Below are positions 15,571 through 24,254 of a stretch of DNA of 64,000 bases, in pieces. The stretch spans positions 2,046,001 to 2,110,000 of the forward strand of contig NZ_CP147505.1 in the NCBI RefSeq assembly GCF_037201915.1, in the 5' to 3' direction. The first letter of the stretch is position 1; each line of letters opens with the position of its first letter. The DNA is from Haloplanus sp. CK5-1 (GTDB taxonomy: Archaea; Halobacteriota; Halobacteria; Halobacteriales; Haloferacaceae). Under the pieces are notes generated by a model, which saw only the letters and a program-made list of their open reading frames with translations, did not search any database and was not told the DNA's origin. A program made the translations under genes and the position numbers.

Positions 15571-16562
15571 CGGTTCGAACCCTCGTCTACGACGGCGACC
15601 ACGTCGAGACGCGCGACGCCGACGACGCCGAATCTCTCCGCGTGGCCCGCGAGGCGACCGGAACAACCTGGGTCCGCACCTCCGATCCCACCGACACCGA
15701 GTACGACCGACTGAGCGCCGCGTTCGACCTCCATCCCCTCGAAATCGAGGACATGCGGAGCAACGCCTCCCCGAAGGTCGAGGTGTTCTCGGGACACACG
15801 TTTCTGCTCGTCAAGACCGCCAGTCTCCGCGGCGGCGAGACGACCTTCGAAGAGGAGATACGCGACCGTCCGGTCGGTCTGTTCTTCGGTCCCGACTGGA
15901 TCGTCACGATCGCGACCGAGGAGACCGGAGCCGTCGAGACGGTGTGGGACCGGGTCCGGCGTGAGGATCCCCGGCTCCTCCAGCACGACGCCGACTTCAC
16001 CGCCTACCGCGTCGTCGACGCAGTCGTCGACGAGTACTTCGTCGTTCTCGACGAGATCGGTCGCGACATCGAGGCCGTCGAGGACCGCATCATCGACGAT
16101 CCCGACACGGAGACACTGGAGATCCTCAACAGTCTCCGCCGAGAACTGCTGTCGATCCGGCGGATCGTCTGGCCGACCCGTGACGCGGTGAGTATCCTCT
16201 CGAAGGGCGACGCCGACCACGTCCGGGAGTCGACCGAGAAGTACTACCGCGACGTGTACGACCACCTCGTCCAGCACGTCGAACTCGTCGAGACGTACCG
16301 TGACCTCGCCAGTGGGGCCCGCGACATCTACCTCAACACGCTCTCGCAGTCGACCAACGAGGTGATGAAGCGCCTCACCGTCGTCGCGACGATCATCCTC
16401 CCGCTGACTTTCGTCGTCGGCGTCTACGGCATGAACTTCGCTGGGGGCCCGTTCAGCATGCCCGAACTCGGCTGGCGATACAGCTATCCTGCGGTCCTGC
16501 TCGGGATGGTCCTCACTGCCGCCGTCATGCTCCAGTACTTCCGGTCGGAAGGGTGGCTGTGA
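15567..16562 (+). CDS. corA: CorA-type magnesium/cobalt channel
   Basis: A 331-residue protein from GTG, coupled to the preceding small gene by a GTGA overlap. Residues 1-260 form the acidic cytoplasmic funnel with long helices (DIEAVEDRIIDDPDTETLEIL, SLRRELLSIRRIVWPTRDAV). Two C-terminal membrane helices follow, with the signature YGMNF at about residues 287-291 ending helix 1. This is a pentameric Mg2+ channel gated by intracellular Mg2+ at Asp residues in the funnel. The last residues EGWL after the second helix are cytoplasmic. Confidence 0.95.
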   Translation: MTVRTLVYDGDHVETRDADDAESLRVAREATGTTWVRTSDPTDTEYDRLSAAFDLHPLEIEDMRSNASPKVEVFSGHTFLLVKTASLRGGETTFEEEIRDRPVGLFFGPDWIVTIATEETGAVETVWDRVRREDPRLLQHDADFTAYRVVDAVVDEYFVVLDEIGRDIEAVEDRIIDDPDTETLEILNSLRRELLSIRRIVWPTRDAVSILSKGDADHVRESTEKYYRDVYDHLVQHVELVETYRDLASGARDIYLNTLSQSTNEVMKRLTVVATIILPLTFVVGVYGMNFAGGPFSMPELGWRYSYPAVLLGMVLTAAVMLQYFRSEGWL

Positions 16563-16565
16563 TAC

Positions 16566-16925
16566 ATGTACATCCGGTCCTCGGGGATCGTCCCGTGCCG
16601 CCGCGAGGCGGTCGGTGAGATACCCGTAGTACTCCTCGCCCGTCGCGGCGAACGGCTCCAGCGGTCCGGGATCGACACCGGGGTCGTACACGCGATCGAA
16701 CATCGACCAGACGGATCGCTCCGGGGACGTCCGGAACCCGCTCGTGGACGGGCGTGATCGACGGGAGGGCGTCGCCGGTCACGTGTCCCGTCTCGGTCAG
16801 GTCGAGCTGGTCGAGGAGGTAGTCGGCGGCGAGTCCCGCGGATCCGAACGCCGAGAACCCGGCGACGACGGATCGCTTCGATCCGAGATGTGACAGGGCG
16901 GGTCGAGATCGGTGTCGGGTGGCAT
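16566..16925 (-). pseudogene. decayed PAC2-family (proteasome-assembly-chaperone-like) gene
   Basis: Pieces of one protein appear in different minus-strand frames. From ATG at 16925 a few residues read in one frame, then VVAGFSAFGSAGLAADYLL with LDLTETGHVTGDALPSITP reads in a second. Then PLEPFAATGEEYYGYLTDRLAAAR reads in a third, and the usual PEDRMYM end in another. These are the N-terminal and C-terminal signatures of haloarchaeal PAC2-like proteins, and about 100 residues between them are missing. An internal deletion plus frameshifts explains it. An intact paralogue probably exists elsewhere. Confidence 0.72.
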
Positions 16926-16983
16926 GCGCCGAGGTACGCCGGTCGGTCACTTGTGGGGCCCGCCGATCACGCGGACCGCCGGG

Positions 16984-18402
16984 TCAGTCGTCCGCCGGGT
17001 CGTCGACGACGTCCGCGACGCGCGGGTCGGGTGTCTCGCTCGACCGCCACGTCCCCCGGCGATACCAGAGGTACGCGATCACCGCGCCGAGGACGTTCGA
17101 GATCAGGAAGGAGATCCAGACCCCCGCCGGTCCCATGGGTCCGGAGGCGACCCACGCGATTGGGAGGCGGATCCCGCCCAGCATCGTCACGGCGATGGCG
17201 GCGGCGGTGAGCGTCTTGCCGGCCCCACGGAACCCGCCGTTGTACGAGCGCATGATCCCGATGAAGCCGAAGGAGGGAGCCACGTACCGGAGGAACGTCG
17301 CTCCCACCTCGATGACCTCGGCGTCGTCGGTGAACAGGCCGACGATGGGATCGGCGAACAGGTAGGTCACCACGCCGGCGGCCGCGAGGACGACGAACGT
17401 GGTCCGCGCGGCGACGCCGGCAGTCAGGGCCGCCCGGTCGTAGTTCCCCGCGCCGATGTTCTGTCCGGCCATCGTCTCGACACCGCGTGCGACGGCGATG
17501 GCGGGGAGGAAGATCACGGAGAACACCCGGACTCCGATGCCGAACGCGGCCACTACGGGCGTCGAGAACGTCCCGACGATGAACATCAGGAGGTTGATGG
17601 CGACGGCCTGGCCGGTCCCCTCGACCGAGGCAGGGACGCCGATGCGGAGGAGTCGCCGCCCGTAGGCGGGGTCGGGCACCACGTCCCGGGGACGGATGCG
17701 GACACCACGCCGCCCGGAGACCATGATCCAGAGACCGACGACGAGTGCCAACCCGCGGGTGAAGATGGTTGCGATGGCCGCACCTTCGATCCCCCACTGG
17801 GGGAAGGGTCCCCACCCGAAGATGAGGATCGGATCGAGGATGATGTTGAGGACGACCGATCCGAGCATGACGAGCATCGGCGTGATCGTGTCGCCGTACC
17901 CTCGCATGAGCGAGATGAACACGAGGAAGCCGAACATGAAGAAGATGCCCAGCGAGATGATCTCCATGTACGCGGTCGCCAGGGGCAACACGTCCGGTTC
18001 CGGGCCGAGGAGCGCGAGGACGTCGCCGACGGAGAAGTAGGCCACCGCGCCGACGACGACGGAGACGAGGGCGGCGAACCCGACGGTCTGGGAGGCGGCG
18101 TACTCGGCTTCCGCGCCCTCGTCGGCCCCCGTATACTGGGCGACGAGGATACTCCCCGCCACCGCGAGCCCCATGCCCAGCGAGATGATGAGAAACACCA
18201 TCGGGAAGGCGAAACTGATCGCGGCGAGGGCCTCGGTGCTGTACTGGCCGATCCAGAACGTGTCGGCGAGGTTGTACGCGGTCTGGAGCAGGTTGGTGAC
18301 CACGATGGGCAGGGAGAGATACAACAGCGGCGGCCCCACGTCGCCGCTCGTCAGGTCGAACTCGTCGCGGGATTTGAACAGATCCCGCGGGTCGGGAGCC
18401 AT
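16984..18402 (-). CDS. MATE-family multidrug exporter
   Basis: A 472-residue integral membrane protein with about 12 helices. It begins MAPDPRDLFKSRDEFDLTSGDVGPPLL then LPIVVTNLLQTAYNLADTF, the MATE N-terminal signature; the second half repeats it (LLRIGVPASVEGTGQAVAINLL). MATE proteins expel drugs or cations using Na+ or H+; Na+ is likely in a halophile. Its ATG overlaps the stop of the upstream TetR gene (ATGA), so regulator and pump form one operon. The frame is open further upstream in this phase, but that stretch lies inside the regulator gene. Confidence 0.93.
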   Translation of the reverse strand: MAPDPRDLFKSRDEFDLTSGDVGPPLLYLSLPIVVTNLLQTAYNLADTFWIGQYSTEALAAISFAFPMVFLIISLGMGLAVAGSILVAQYTGADEGAEAEYAASQTVGFAALVSVVVGAVAYFSVGDVLALLGPEPDVLPLATAYMEIISLGIFFMFGFLVFISLMRGYGDTITPMLVMLGSVVLNIILDPILIFGWGPFPQWGIEGAAIATIFTRGLALVVGLWIMVSGRRGVRIRPRDVVPDPAYGRRLLRIGVPASVEGTGQAVAINLLMFIVGTFSTPVVAAFGIGVRVFSVIFLPAIAVARGVETMAGQNIGAGNYDRAALTAGVAARTTFVVLAAAGVVTYLFADPIVGLFTDDAEVIEVGATFLRYVAPSFGFIGIMRSYNGGFRGAGKTLTAAAIAVTMLGGIRLPIAWVASGPMGPAGVWISFLISNVLGAVIAYLWYRRGTWRSSETPDPRVADVVDDPADD

Positions 18403-19001
18403 CAGGCCGCCCCCCCGGCCAGACGGTCGTCGATCGCCGCCCGGACCGCCGCGCGGACGCCCTCGTCGTCGCCGAGGACGACCCGTCGGGAGTGGCCGCC
18501 GTCGACGAGCGTCACCAGGAGTGTCGCGGTCGTCTCCGGGTCGACGTCGGCACGAAAGACGCCGGCGTCGACGCACTCGGCCACGACGCGCCTGACCTCG
18601 CCGTGGAGATAGCGGTCGAACCGCTCCAGTCGGTCGCGGAAGTCCTCGTCGTGGGGGGCACGGGCCTTGATCTCGAACAGGGCGGTCCGGAGTTCCTCGT
18701 TCGCCGCCGTCCGCGGTGGGTCGAGTGCGTCGTCGATCAGCGTGCGGAGGCGGTCGGCGGCGTCCCCCGGGACCTCGTCGGGGGCCGCGACGCCGTCCGT
18801 GTAGGCGTCGAAGAGGTGATCGAGGAAGGCGAGCAACAGGCCACGCTTGGTGTCGTAGTGGTAGTGGAGGGCGGCTTTGCTCTTTTGCCACTCGTCGGCG
18901 ATGTCCTGCATCGTCAGGTCGGCGTAGCCGTGGCGACAGAGGGCGCGGTAGGTCGCACACATGATGTCGTCGGTTCGGTCGGGAACCGGGTCGTCGGACA
19001 C
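18402..19001 (-). CDS. TetR-family transcriptional regulator of the MATE pump
   Basis: A 199-residue protein starting at GTG; Met14 is a less likely alternative. The N-terminal helix-turn-helix is at residues 28-50 (LTMQDIADEWQKSKAALHYHYDTKRGLL), the classic TetR recognition pattern ending in YHY. The remaining 140 residues are an all-helical ligand-binding and dimer domain that ends with AAIDDRLAGG. It is cotranscribed with the exporter and a perfect 14-base palindrome sits 7 bases before its start, so it should repress its own operon until an exported compound binds. Confidence 0.92.
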   Translation of the reverse strand: MSDDPVPDRTDDIMCATYRALCRHGYADLTMQDIADEWQKSKAALHYHYDTKRGLLLAFLDHLFDAYTDGVAAPDEVPGDAADRLRTLIDDALDPPRTAANEELRTALFEIKARAPHDEDFRDRLERFDRYLHGEVRRVVAECVDAGVFRADVDPETTATLLVTLVDGGHSRRVVLGDDEGVRAAVRAAIDDRLAGGAA

Positions 19002-19007
19002 ACGCTA

Positions 19008-19021
19008 ACTGACCGGTCAGT
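19008..19021. promoter_or_regulatory. TetR operator ACTGACCGGTCAGT
   Basis: A perfect 14-base palindrome placed seven bases before the TetR start codon, with a further half-site-like CAGTCAG on its right. ACTGACCGGTCAGT closely matches operators of many TetR regulators, which often contain TGAC...GTCA. It covers the expected transcription start of the regulator-exporter operon. Confidence 0.7.
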
Positions 19022-19058
19022 CAGCAAAAGGCTTCGGAACTCGATCCCACTCCGCCGC

Positions 19059-19688
19059 TCAGAACCCGATGCCCAAGACGAACACCACGACGACGGCGAG
19101 GACGGCGGTGGGGACGAACGCGAGGACGAAGACGCCCTTGCTCCAGTCGAGGACGGTCCGGCCGTCGAGCGCGCCGAACGGGATGAGGTTGAACGCCGCC
19201 AGGAAGAGGTTGATGGCGACGCCGCGCCCGCCGACGAGCGAGAGCAGCGGCGATCCGGCGGCCAGCCCGACGACGTAGACGGGTGCGAAGACGGCTGCGA
19301 GGAGGCCGTTGGTGACGGGGCCGGCCAGCGCGATCAGTCCGTGCTCACGGGGCGTGAGACGGCCGCGGTGGTGGACTGCCCCCGGTGCGGCGAAGAGGAA
19401 GCCGACGAGGGCGCTCACGAGCGCCAAAAATAACATCCCGTAGTCGGCCCGGAACTTCGCGACCTGTCCGAACCGGACCGCGATCACCTTGTGGGCGAGT
19501 TCGTGCAACAGGAAGCCGAAGCCGGCGGTGACGAGGCTGACGACGAGGGGGACGACGACGCCCTCCGAGAGCAGGCTGTCGATGGCCCGGTTCCCGCCGC
19601 CGGCGAAGAAGATGGCAAAGGCGGCGCCGAGGACGACCCACGCGACGGCCAGATCACGGAGTTCGCGCGTGCTGAACCGGATGGTCAC
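19059..19688 (-). CDS. site-2-protease-like M50 membrane metallopeptidase
   Basis: A 209-residue membrane protein with about six helices. The zinc-binding HELAH motif is at residues 62-66 in a helix (GFLLHELAHKVIA), and the third ligand comes from NLIPFGALDGRTVLDW near residue 170, the family's N-P-D-G-like motif. M50 enzymes cut substrates within the membrane. The start is GTG whose last bases overlap the TGA of the TraB gene upstream (GTGA), so the two membrane proteins are translationally coupled. Confidence 0.87.
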   Translation of the reverse strand: MTIRFSTRELRDLAVAWVVLGAAFAIFFAGGGNRAIDSLLSEGVVVPLVVSLVTAGFGFLLHELAHKVIAVRFGQVAKFRADYGMLFLALVSALVGFLFAAPGAVHHRGRLTPREHGLIALAGPVTNGLLAAVFAPVYVVGLAAGSPLLSLVGGRGVAINLFLAAFNLIPFGALDGRTVLDWSKGVFVLAFVPTAVLAVVVVFVLGIGF

Positions 19689-21364
19689 GCGACGGTCCTC
19701 CAGATGAGTTCGGCGCTGTTTCGCGCACCCTCGATCATCAACCGCCCGACCCCCTCGACGCCGCCGATCTCGGTCGCGAAGAGGGGGAGCACGTACACCG
19801 CGAACAGGACGCTCGCGATCATGCTCCCGATGTTCGTCATCGCGACGATCATGATGAGTCGGAAGAGGGGGACGCCGAACATCTCGGAGACGAGACGGCG
19901 GATCGGCTTCTCCTCGTCGCTCAGCAGGTCGTTGAGCCGCCCGATGTCGGCGACGTTGACCGGGGTGTTCCGGAGTTCGACGTAGCCGGTGAACCACCCC
20001 GGTGCGAGCAGCGGGTTGACCGACGTCATCCACGCGACGAGGCCGCCGACCAGCGTCGCGGACCAGCGCGCCCCGGCGAGTTTGGCGAGGCCGGCCGCGA
20101 AGACGCCGTTGATGAGAAACCACGCGGCGAACAGTCGGAGGAGGAAGCCGTCCCGGACGCCGGCCATCGCCAGCAGGACGAAGAAGGCGACGAAGCCGAC
20201 CGAGACGAGGACGCCTGCGGCCTTCAGCCACGGGAATCCATCCCCCGAGTCGGTGCCGACGAGCGACTCACGAGGCGGGAGCGTTTCCGGGGCCGCGAGG
20301 TAGCCCTCGATCCCCTCGCGGTGGCCCGCACCCACGACCGCCACCACGTCCCGTCCGGTCTCGCGCAGGGCGACGAGTTCGTGGGCGATGTACGCGTCGC
20401 GTTCGTCGATGAGGGCACGGGCCCCGCCGGGGCTGAACGTACGGAACTCCTCCATCATGACGCTCACCACGTCGGCGTCCGTGAGGTCTGCCAGGTCGAG
20501 TTCCTCCAACTCCTCCTCGTCGGTCCCGCCGTAGCCGAGCAGGTGGGCGACCGTCCCGCCGAGCAAGCCGACGGTCGCGCCGCCGGTGATCCCGACGGCG
20601 AGGCTCCCGACGGCGCGGGCGACGAAGGTGCCGAGCGACGCGACGACGCCGTCGGCGAGGCCGAGGCCGACGCCACCCACGAGTCCCGTGGCGATACCGA
20701 CGCCGACGGCCGCGAGGAGCGCCTCGTCGGGGTCGAGGACCGCGTCCACCAGGGTGTGCGCCACCAACCCCACGCCGAGCGCGATCAGGACGCCACCGGT
20801 GATCCGCGAGAGGACGGACAGCGTGAGTCCCAGTTCCGGTCCGAACAGGCCGACGATCGGCCCGGCGATCAGTCCGGCGGCGAGGCCGACGACCAGTCCG
20901 ACTCCGCGGGCGTCGGTGACGCCGAAGGCGAGGCCGCCGACGAGGCGGAACTTCGCTATGGGCCCGAGCCGCGCCCAGAATCGCTGGATCGTCGTCTGGA
21001 TGTCGCGGTCGACCAGCGCCACGTCGATGCCGAGGTCCTCCGCCGTCTCGACAGCCGCCATCATATCCGCGCCGGGTTCGATGTCGAACTGCTCGCCGAG
21101 GCGAGCCTGGACGTACGAGAGCATCCAGTAGGCGAGAAACTGGAAGACGGTGTTGCCCCGCAACAGGTCGCCGGGTTCGATGTCGTCCGGCGTCTCGCCC
21201 TGTAGCTGTCGGTACCGGCCCTCGTCGAGTTCCACCGCGACCACGTCCGGTCGCTCCGCCTCGATGACGTCCTCGACCTCCCGAACGCTGTCGGCCGAGA
21301 CGTGTGCCGTACCCACGACCCGAACCCGCCCCTCCCGGTCGGCCGACGCCGTGGGATCGCTCAT
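19685..21364 (-). CDS. TraB-family membrane protein
   Basis: A 559-residue protein. The N-terminal half has the TraB signature: VRVVGTAHVS (residues 14-23), VAVELDEGRYRQL, and later VVAVVGAGHREGIEGYL with its Gly-x-x-His. An inserted Gly/Ala-rich membrane segment (residues about 130-270) and four more helices at the C-terminus make it a polytopic protein. TraB proteins are related by fold to Tiki/ChaN/EreA hydrolases; bacterial TraB shuts down pheromone signalling. The substrate in archaea is unknown. A coupled M50 protease follows, and a divergent glycerate kinase starts 53 bases away. Confidence 0.9.
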   Translation of the reverse strand: MSDPTASADREGRVRVVGTAHVSADSVREVEDVIEAERPDVVAVELDEGRYRQLQGETPDDIEPGDLLRGNTVFQFLAYWMLSYVQARLGEQFDIEPGADMMAAVETAEDLGIDVALVDRDIQTTIQRFWARLGPIAKFRLVGGLAFGVTDARGVGLVVGLAAGLIAGPIVGLFGPELGLTLSVLSRITGGVLIALGVGLVAHTLVDAVLDPDEALLAAVGVGIATGLVGGVGLGLADGVVASLGTFVARAVGSLAVGITGGATVGLLGGTVAHLLGYGGTDEEELEELDLADLTDADVVSVMMEEFRTFSPGGARALIDERDAYIAHELVALRETGRDVVAVVGAGHREGIEGYLAAPETLPPRESLVGTDSGDGFPWLKAAGVLVSVGFVAFFVLLAMAGVRDGFLLRLFAAWFLINGVFAAGLAKLAGARWSATLVGGLVAWMTSVNPLLAPGWFTGYVELRNTPVNVADIGRLNDLLSDEEKPIRRLVSEMFGVPLFRLIMIVAMTNIGSMIASVLFAVYVLPLFATEIGGVEGVGRLMIEGARNSAELIWRTVA

Positions 21365-21416
21365 TACCCCGCGGTACTGTCGCACGCTTTTTACCCTTGT
21401 CGGAGAGAGGCGGCGT

Positions 21417-22742
21417 ATGGTCTCCATCGACAACGAAGCGGCGCTGGCATCGACGCCCGCGCGGGAGACGGCGCTCGCCTGTCTGCGAGCGGGTATCGAC
21501 GCGGCCAGACCCGACCGCGTCGTCGCCGACTCGGTCCGTCTCGACGGCGACGTGCTCCACGTCGGCGACGCGACGTACGACCTCGCGGGCGTCGACCGAA
21601 TCGTCGTCGTCGGCGGCGGGAAAGCCGCCGACGGCGTCGCGACGGCCCTGGAAGGCGTCCTCGGCGACCGGATCGACGCCGGCGTCGTCGTCACGCCCGA
21701 TCCCGGAGACGGCGACCGGATCGACCGCGTCCGGGGCCACCACCCGGTCCCAAGCGCCGAGGGCGTCGCCGGAACCGACCGGATCCGCGATATCGTCTCC
21801 GACGCCGGCGAGCGGACGCTGGTGCTCGCGGTCATCACTGGCGGCGGGAGCGCGCTGTTGCCCGCGCCGGCCGAGGGAATCTCGCTCGACGATCTTCGCC
21901 GAACGACCGACGCGCTCCTCGACGCCGGCGCCGAGATCGGCGACCTCAACGCGGTGCGCAAACACCTCTCGACGCTCAAGGGCGGCGGTCTCGCACAGTT
22001 GGCCGCCCCCGCGACCGTCGCGAGCCTCGTGTTCAGCGACGTGGTCGGCAACGACCTGAGCGTCATCGCCAGCGGCCCCGCCGCACCGGACGACTCCACC
22101 TACGAGGAGGCGTTCTCGGTGCTGGATCGGTACGGCGTCGACCCGCCGGCCGCGGTCAGGGATCGGCTGGATCGGGGTGCTGCGGGCGACCTCCCGGAGA
22201 CGCCCGGACCGGACGACCCCGTCTTCGAGCGTGTGGCGAACCACGTCCTCGCGGATGCGTTCACCGCCATCGACGCGGCGCGATCAGTCGCCCGCGACCG
22301 GGGGTACGGCACCTGCGTCCTCTCCTCGTCGGTGCGGGGCGAGGCCCGGGAGGCGGCGCTGACACACGTCGCCGTCGCCGAGGAGGTGACCGCGACGGGC
22401 AACCCCGTCGACCCGCCAGCGGTCGTCCTCTCCGGCGGCGAGACGACGGCGACCGTTCGCGGCGACGGCGTCGGCGGTCCGAACGGCGAGTTCGCGCTCT
22501 CGGCGGCGGTCGAACTCCCCGACTCGGCGACGCTCGCCTGCGTCGACACCGACGGCCGCGACGGCAGCAGCGACTTCGCCGGTGCGGTGGTCGACGGGGA
22601 CACCGTGTCCGATACCGACGCCGCGCGGCGCGCCCTCGCCGATAGCGACGCCTTCGGCCACCTCGGCGACCGCGACGCCGCCGTCACCACCGGTCCGACG
22701 GGGACGAACGTCAACGACCTCCGGGTGCTCGTCGTGGAGTGA
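21417..22742 (+). CDS. gckA: glycerate 2-kinase, MOFRL family
   Basis: A 441-residue glycerate kinase of the MOFRL type, which makes 2-phosphoglycerate from glycerate. Key stretches are VDRIVVVGGGKAADGVA (nucleotide-binding-like N-domain), ITGGGSALLPAPAEGISLDDL, the KHLSTLKGGGLA segment, SGGETTATVRGDGVGGPNGEFAL and the C-terminal VDTDGRDGSSDFAGA with TGPTGTNVNDL. All are intact. The ATG at 21417 was chosen because it follows an AT-rich TTTTTACCC element by about 25 bases. Confidence 0.92.
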   Translation: MVSIDNEAALASTPARETALACLRAGIDAARPDRVVADSVRLDGDVLHVGDATYDLAGVDRIVVVGGGKAADGVATALEGVLGDRIDAGVVVTPDPGDGDRIDRVRGHHPVPSAEGVAGTDRIRDIVSDAGERTLVLAVITGGGSALLPAPAEGISLDDLRRTTDALLDAGAEIGDLNAVRKHLSTLKGGGLAQLAAPATVASLVFSDVVGNDLSVIASGPAAPDDSTYEEAFSVLDRYGVDPPAAVRDRLDRGAAGDLPETPGPDDPVFERVANHVLADAFTAIDAARSVARDRGYGTCVLSSSVRGEAREAALTHVAVAEEVTATGNPVDPPAVVLSGGETTATVRGDGVGGPNGEFALSAAVELPDSATLACVDTDGRDGSSDFAGAVVDGDTVSDTDAARRALADSDAFGHLGDRDAAVTTGPTGTNVNDLRVLVVE

Positions 22743-22839
22743 GGCCGCTCTGCGAACCGCGTCCGCTGGGTTGCGACGCCGCAAAAGAGCGGTCGAACAC
22801 CGTCACCGGTCGTCCGCCAGCAGAACGGGAGGGGAGGCG

Positions 22840-23388
22840 TTACTTCGTCGCCGATTCGAGGACAAGCGTGTCGCCCTCGAGGTAGTGTTCGAGGTGGTGG
22901 GCGTGCTCCTCGAGCGTGATCAACTGCTCGCGGAGCATCTCGGCGGTCGCGTGGTCGCCGAGGCCCTCGGCCAGTTCGACGTGGTCGCGCACCGTCTCGA
23001 TGATCTCGCCGTACATCTCCATGTCGTTGTGGAGCGAGGTCCGGATGTCGTACACGTCGTCGTCTTCGGGCTCTACGGGAGCGTGCGCCTCGAGGCGCTT
23101 GCCGCCCGCGAGTGGGACGCCGCCCAGCGCCTGTGCGCGCTCCGCGAGTTCGTCGGCCGCGGCCTCGGCGTCGCCGGCCGCCTCGCCGAGATACTCGTGG
23201 ATCTCGAGGAACTCCGCGCCCTCGACGTTCCAGTGGTGTTTCTTCAGCTGGTGGTAGAGGACGTACGTCGCGGCGAGGTCCGTGTTGAGCGCCTCGACGA
23301 GCTGTTCGGTCTTGTCCTGGTCGATGCGGAGCGCCTCGGACGCCTCGATCGAATCGGCCTGCTGTCGGACGGATTCCTGTTTGCTCAT
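22840..23388 (-). CDS. dpsA: DpsA ferritin-like DNA-protection protein
   Basis: A 182-residue Dps protein that stores iron and protects DNA under oxidative or iron stress. The ferroxidase ligands are visible in the pattern YHQLKKHHWNVEG, FLEIHEYLGEAAGDAEAAADELAE, together with the Met/His-rich LHNDMEMYGEIIETVRDH helix. Length and start (MSKQESVRQQAD) match haloarchaeal DpsA, which forms a 12-subunit shell. Single gene with its own upstream region; an ATG eight codons earlier is possible. Confidence 0.95.
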   Translation of the reverse strand: MSKQESVRQQADSIEASEALRIDQDKTEQLVEALNTDLAATYVLYHQLKKHHWNVEGAEFLEIHEYLGEAAGDAEAAADELAERAQALGGVPLAGGKRLEAHAPVEPEDDDVYDIRTSLHNDMEMYGEIIETVRDHVELAEGLGDHATAEMLREQLITLEEHAHHLEHYLEGDTLVLESATK

Positions 23389-23567
23389 TGCAGTTACCCG
23401 TAGGGCCTCCACCCACTTACCCTTTTTCGCTGTGAGTGGTTGTCACGGCTTCAAACCCTCGAAATTGGGGTTCTGAGGTGGTTGTGCGACCCGGCTCGTG
23501 ACGTCCCTGCGGTCGGTTATAGCGGAGAGAGGAAGTTTTGTACCGCCCCCCACCGTAGGGCACCGGT

Positions 23568-24206
23568 ATGGCAGATTTGCTGCCCTCGCGTCCCGACACC
23601 TCCGCGGCCGAGGAGACCGACCCCCGGGTGGTCGGCCTCGACAGCGAGGACGCCGACGACCTGTTGTCGGCGCTCTCCTCGGACACCGCCCGCGAGGTGC
23701 TCGCGACCCTCCACGACGAACCGGACACGCCCTCCGGCGTGGCCGACCGCGTCGACACGACCCTCCAGAACGCACAGTACCACCTCGGCAACCTCGACGA
23801 CGCGAACCTCATCGAGGAGATAGACACCATCTACTCCGAGAAGGGCCGGGAGATGAGCGTCTACGCCCCCGCCGATCGACCCCTCGTCGTGTTCGCCGGT
23901 AGCGAAGCGGAGAGCGGCGGCCTCGAGAGTGCGCTCAAGAGCCTCCTCGGGGCCGTCGGATTGCTGGGCGTCGCGAGCCTCGTCGTCCAGTGGCGGTTCG
24001 GCGACTTCCCCGGTCTCGGCGCGATGGGTGGGGCAGACGCTGGCGGCGACGGCGGTGGCGGCGTCTCGACGATGAGCACCGAATCCGCACGAACCGCCGC
24101 CGACGCCGGTGGCTCGCTCCCGCCGGGCCTCCTCTTCTTCCTCGGTGGCCTCCTCGTCCTCGCGGCCGTCGGGACCGCCCTGTTCCTCCGTCGGCGTCGA
24201 CGCTGA
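23568..24206 (+). CDS. membrane-anchored winged-helix regulator (ArsR-like)
   Basis: A 212-residue protein. Residues 30-95 form an ArsR-like winged helix (LLSALSSDTAREVLATLHDEPDTPSGVADRV, then a QYHLGNLDDANLI recognition helix and a wing ending VYAPADRPLVVFAG). Two hydrophobic segments follow: about residues 120-138, and a C-terminal helix of about 25 residues ending in an Arg-rich tail. Between them is a Gly/Ser-rich linker. This suggests a DNA-binding domain held at the membrane, a layout repeated in haloarchaea. Target genes are unknown. Confidence 0.78.
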   Translation: MADLLPSRPDTSAAEETDPRVVGLDSEDADDLLSALSSDTAREVLATLHDEPDTPSGVADRVDTTLQNAQYHLGNLDDANLIEEIDTIYSEKGREMSVYAPADRPLVVFAGSEAESGGLESALKSLLGAVGLLGVASLVVQWRFGDFPGLGAMGGADAGGDGGGGVSTMSTESARTAADAGGSLPPGLLFFLGGLLVLAAVGTALFLRRRRR

Positions 24207-24254
24207 CCGCCGCCCGCCCGTAGCTATTCATACTCCCCGTTCGAACGGCTGGCC

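Noticed and set aside
16912-18612. 566-residue plus-strand frame over the MATE gene
   Set aside because: Dominated by Asp/Glu/Gly/Arg runs from antisense codons; the MATE gene on the other strand has a clear family match.
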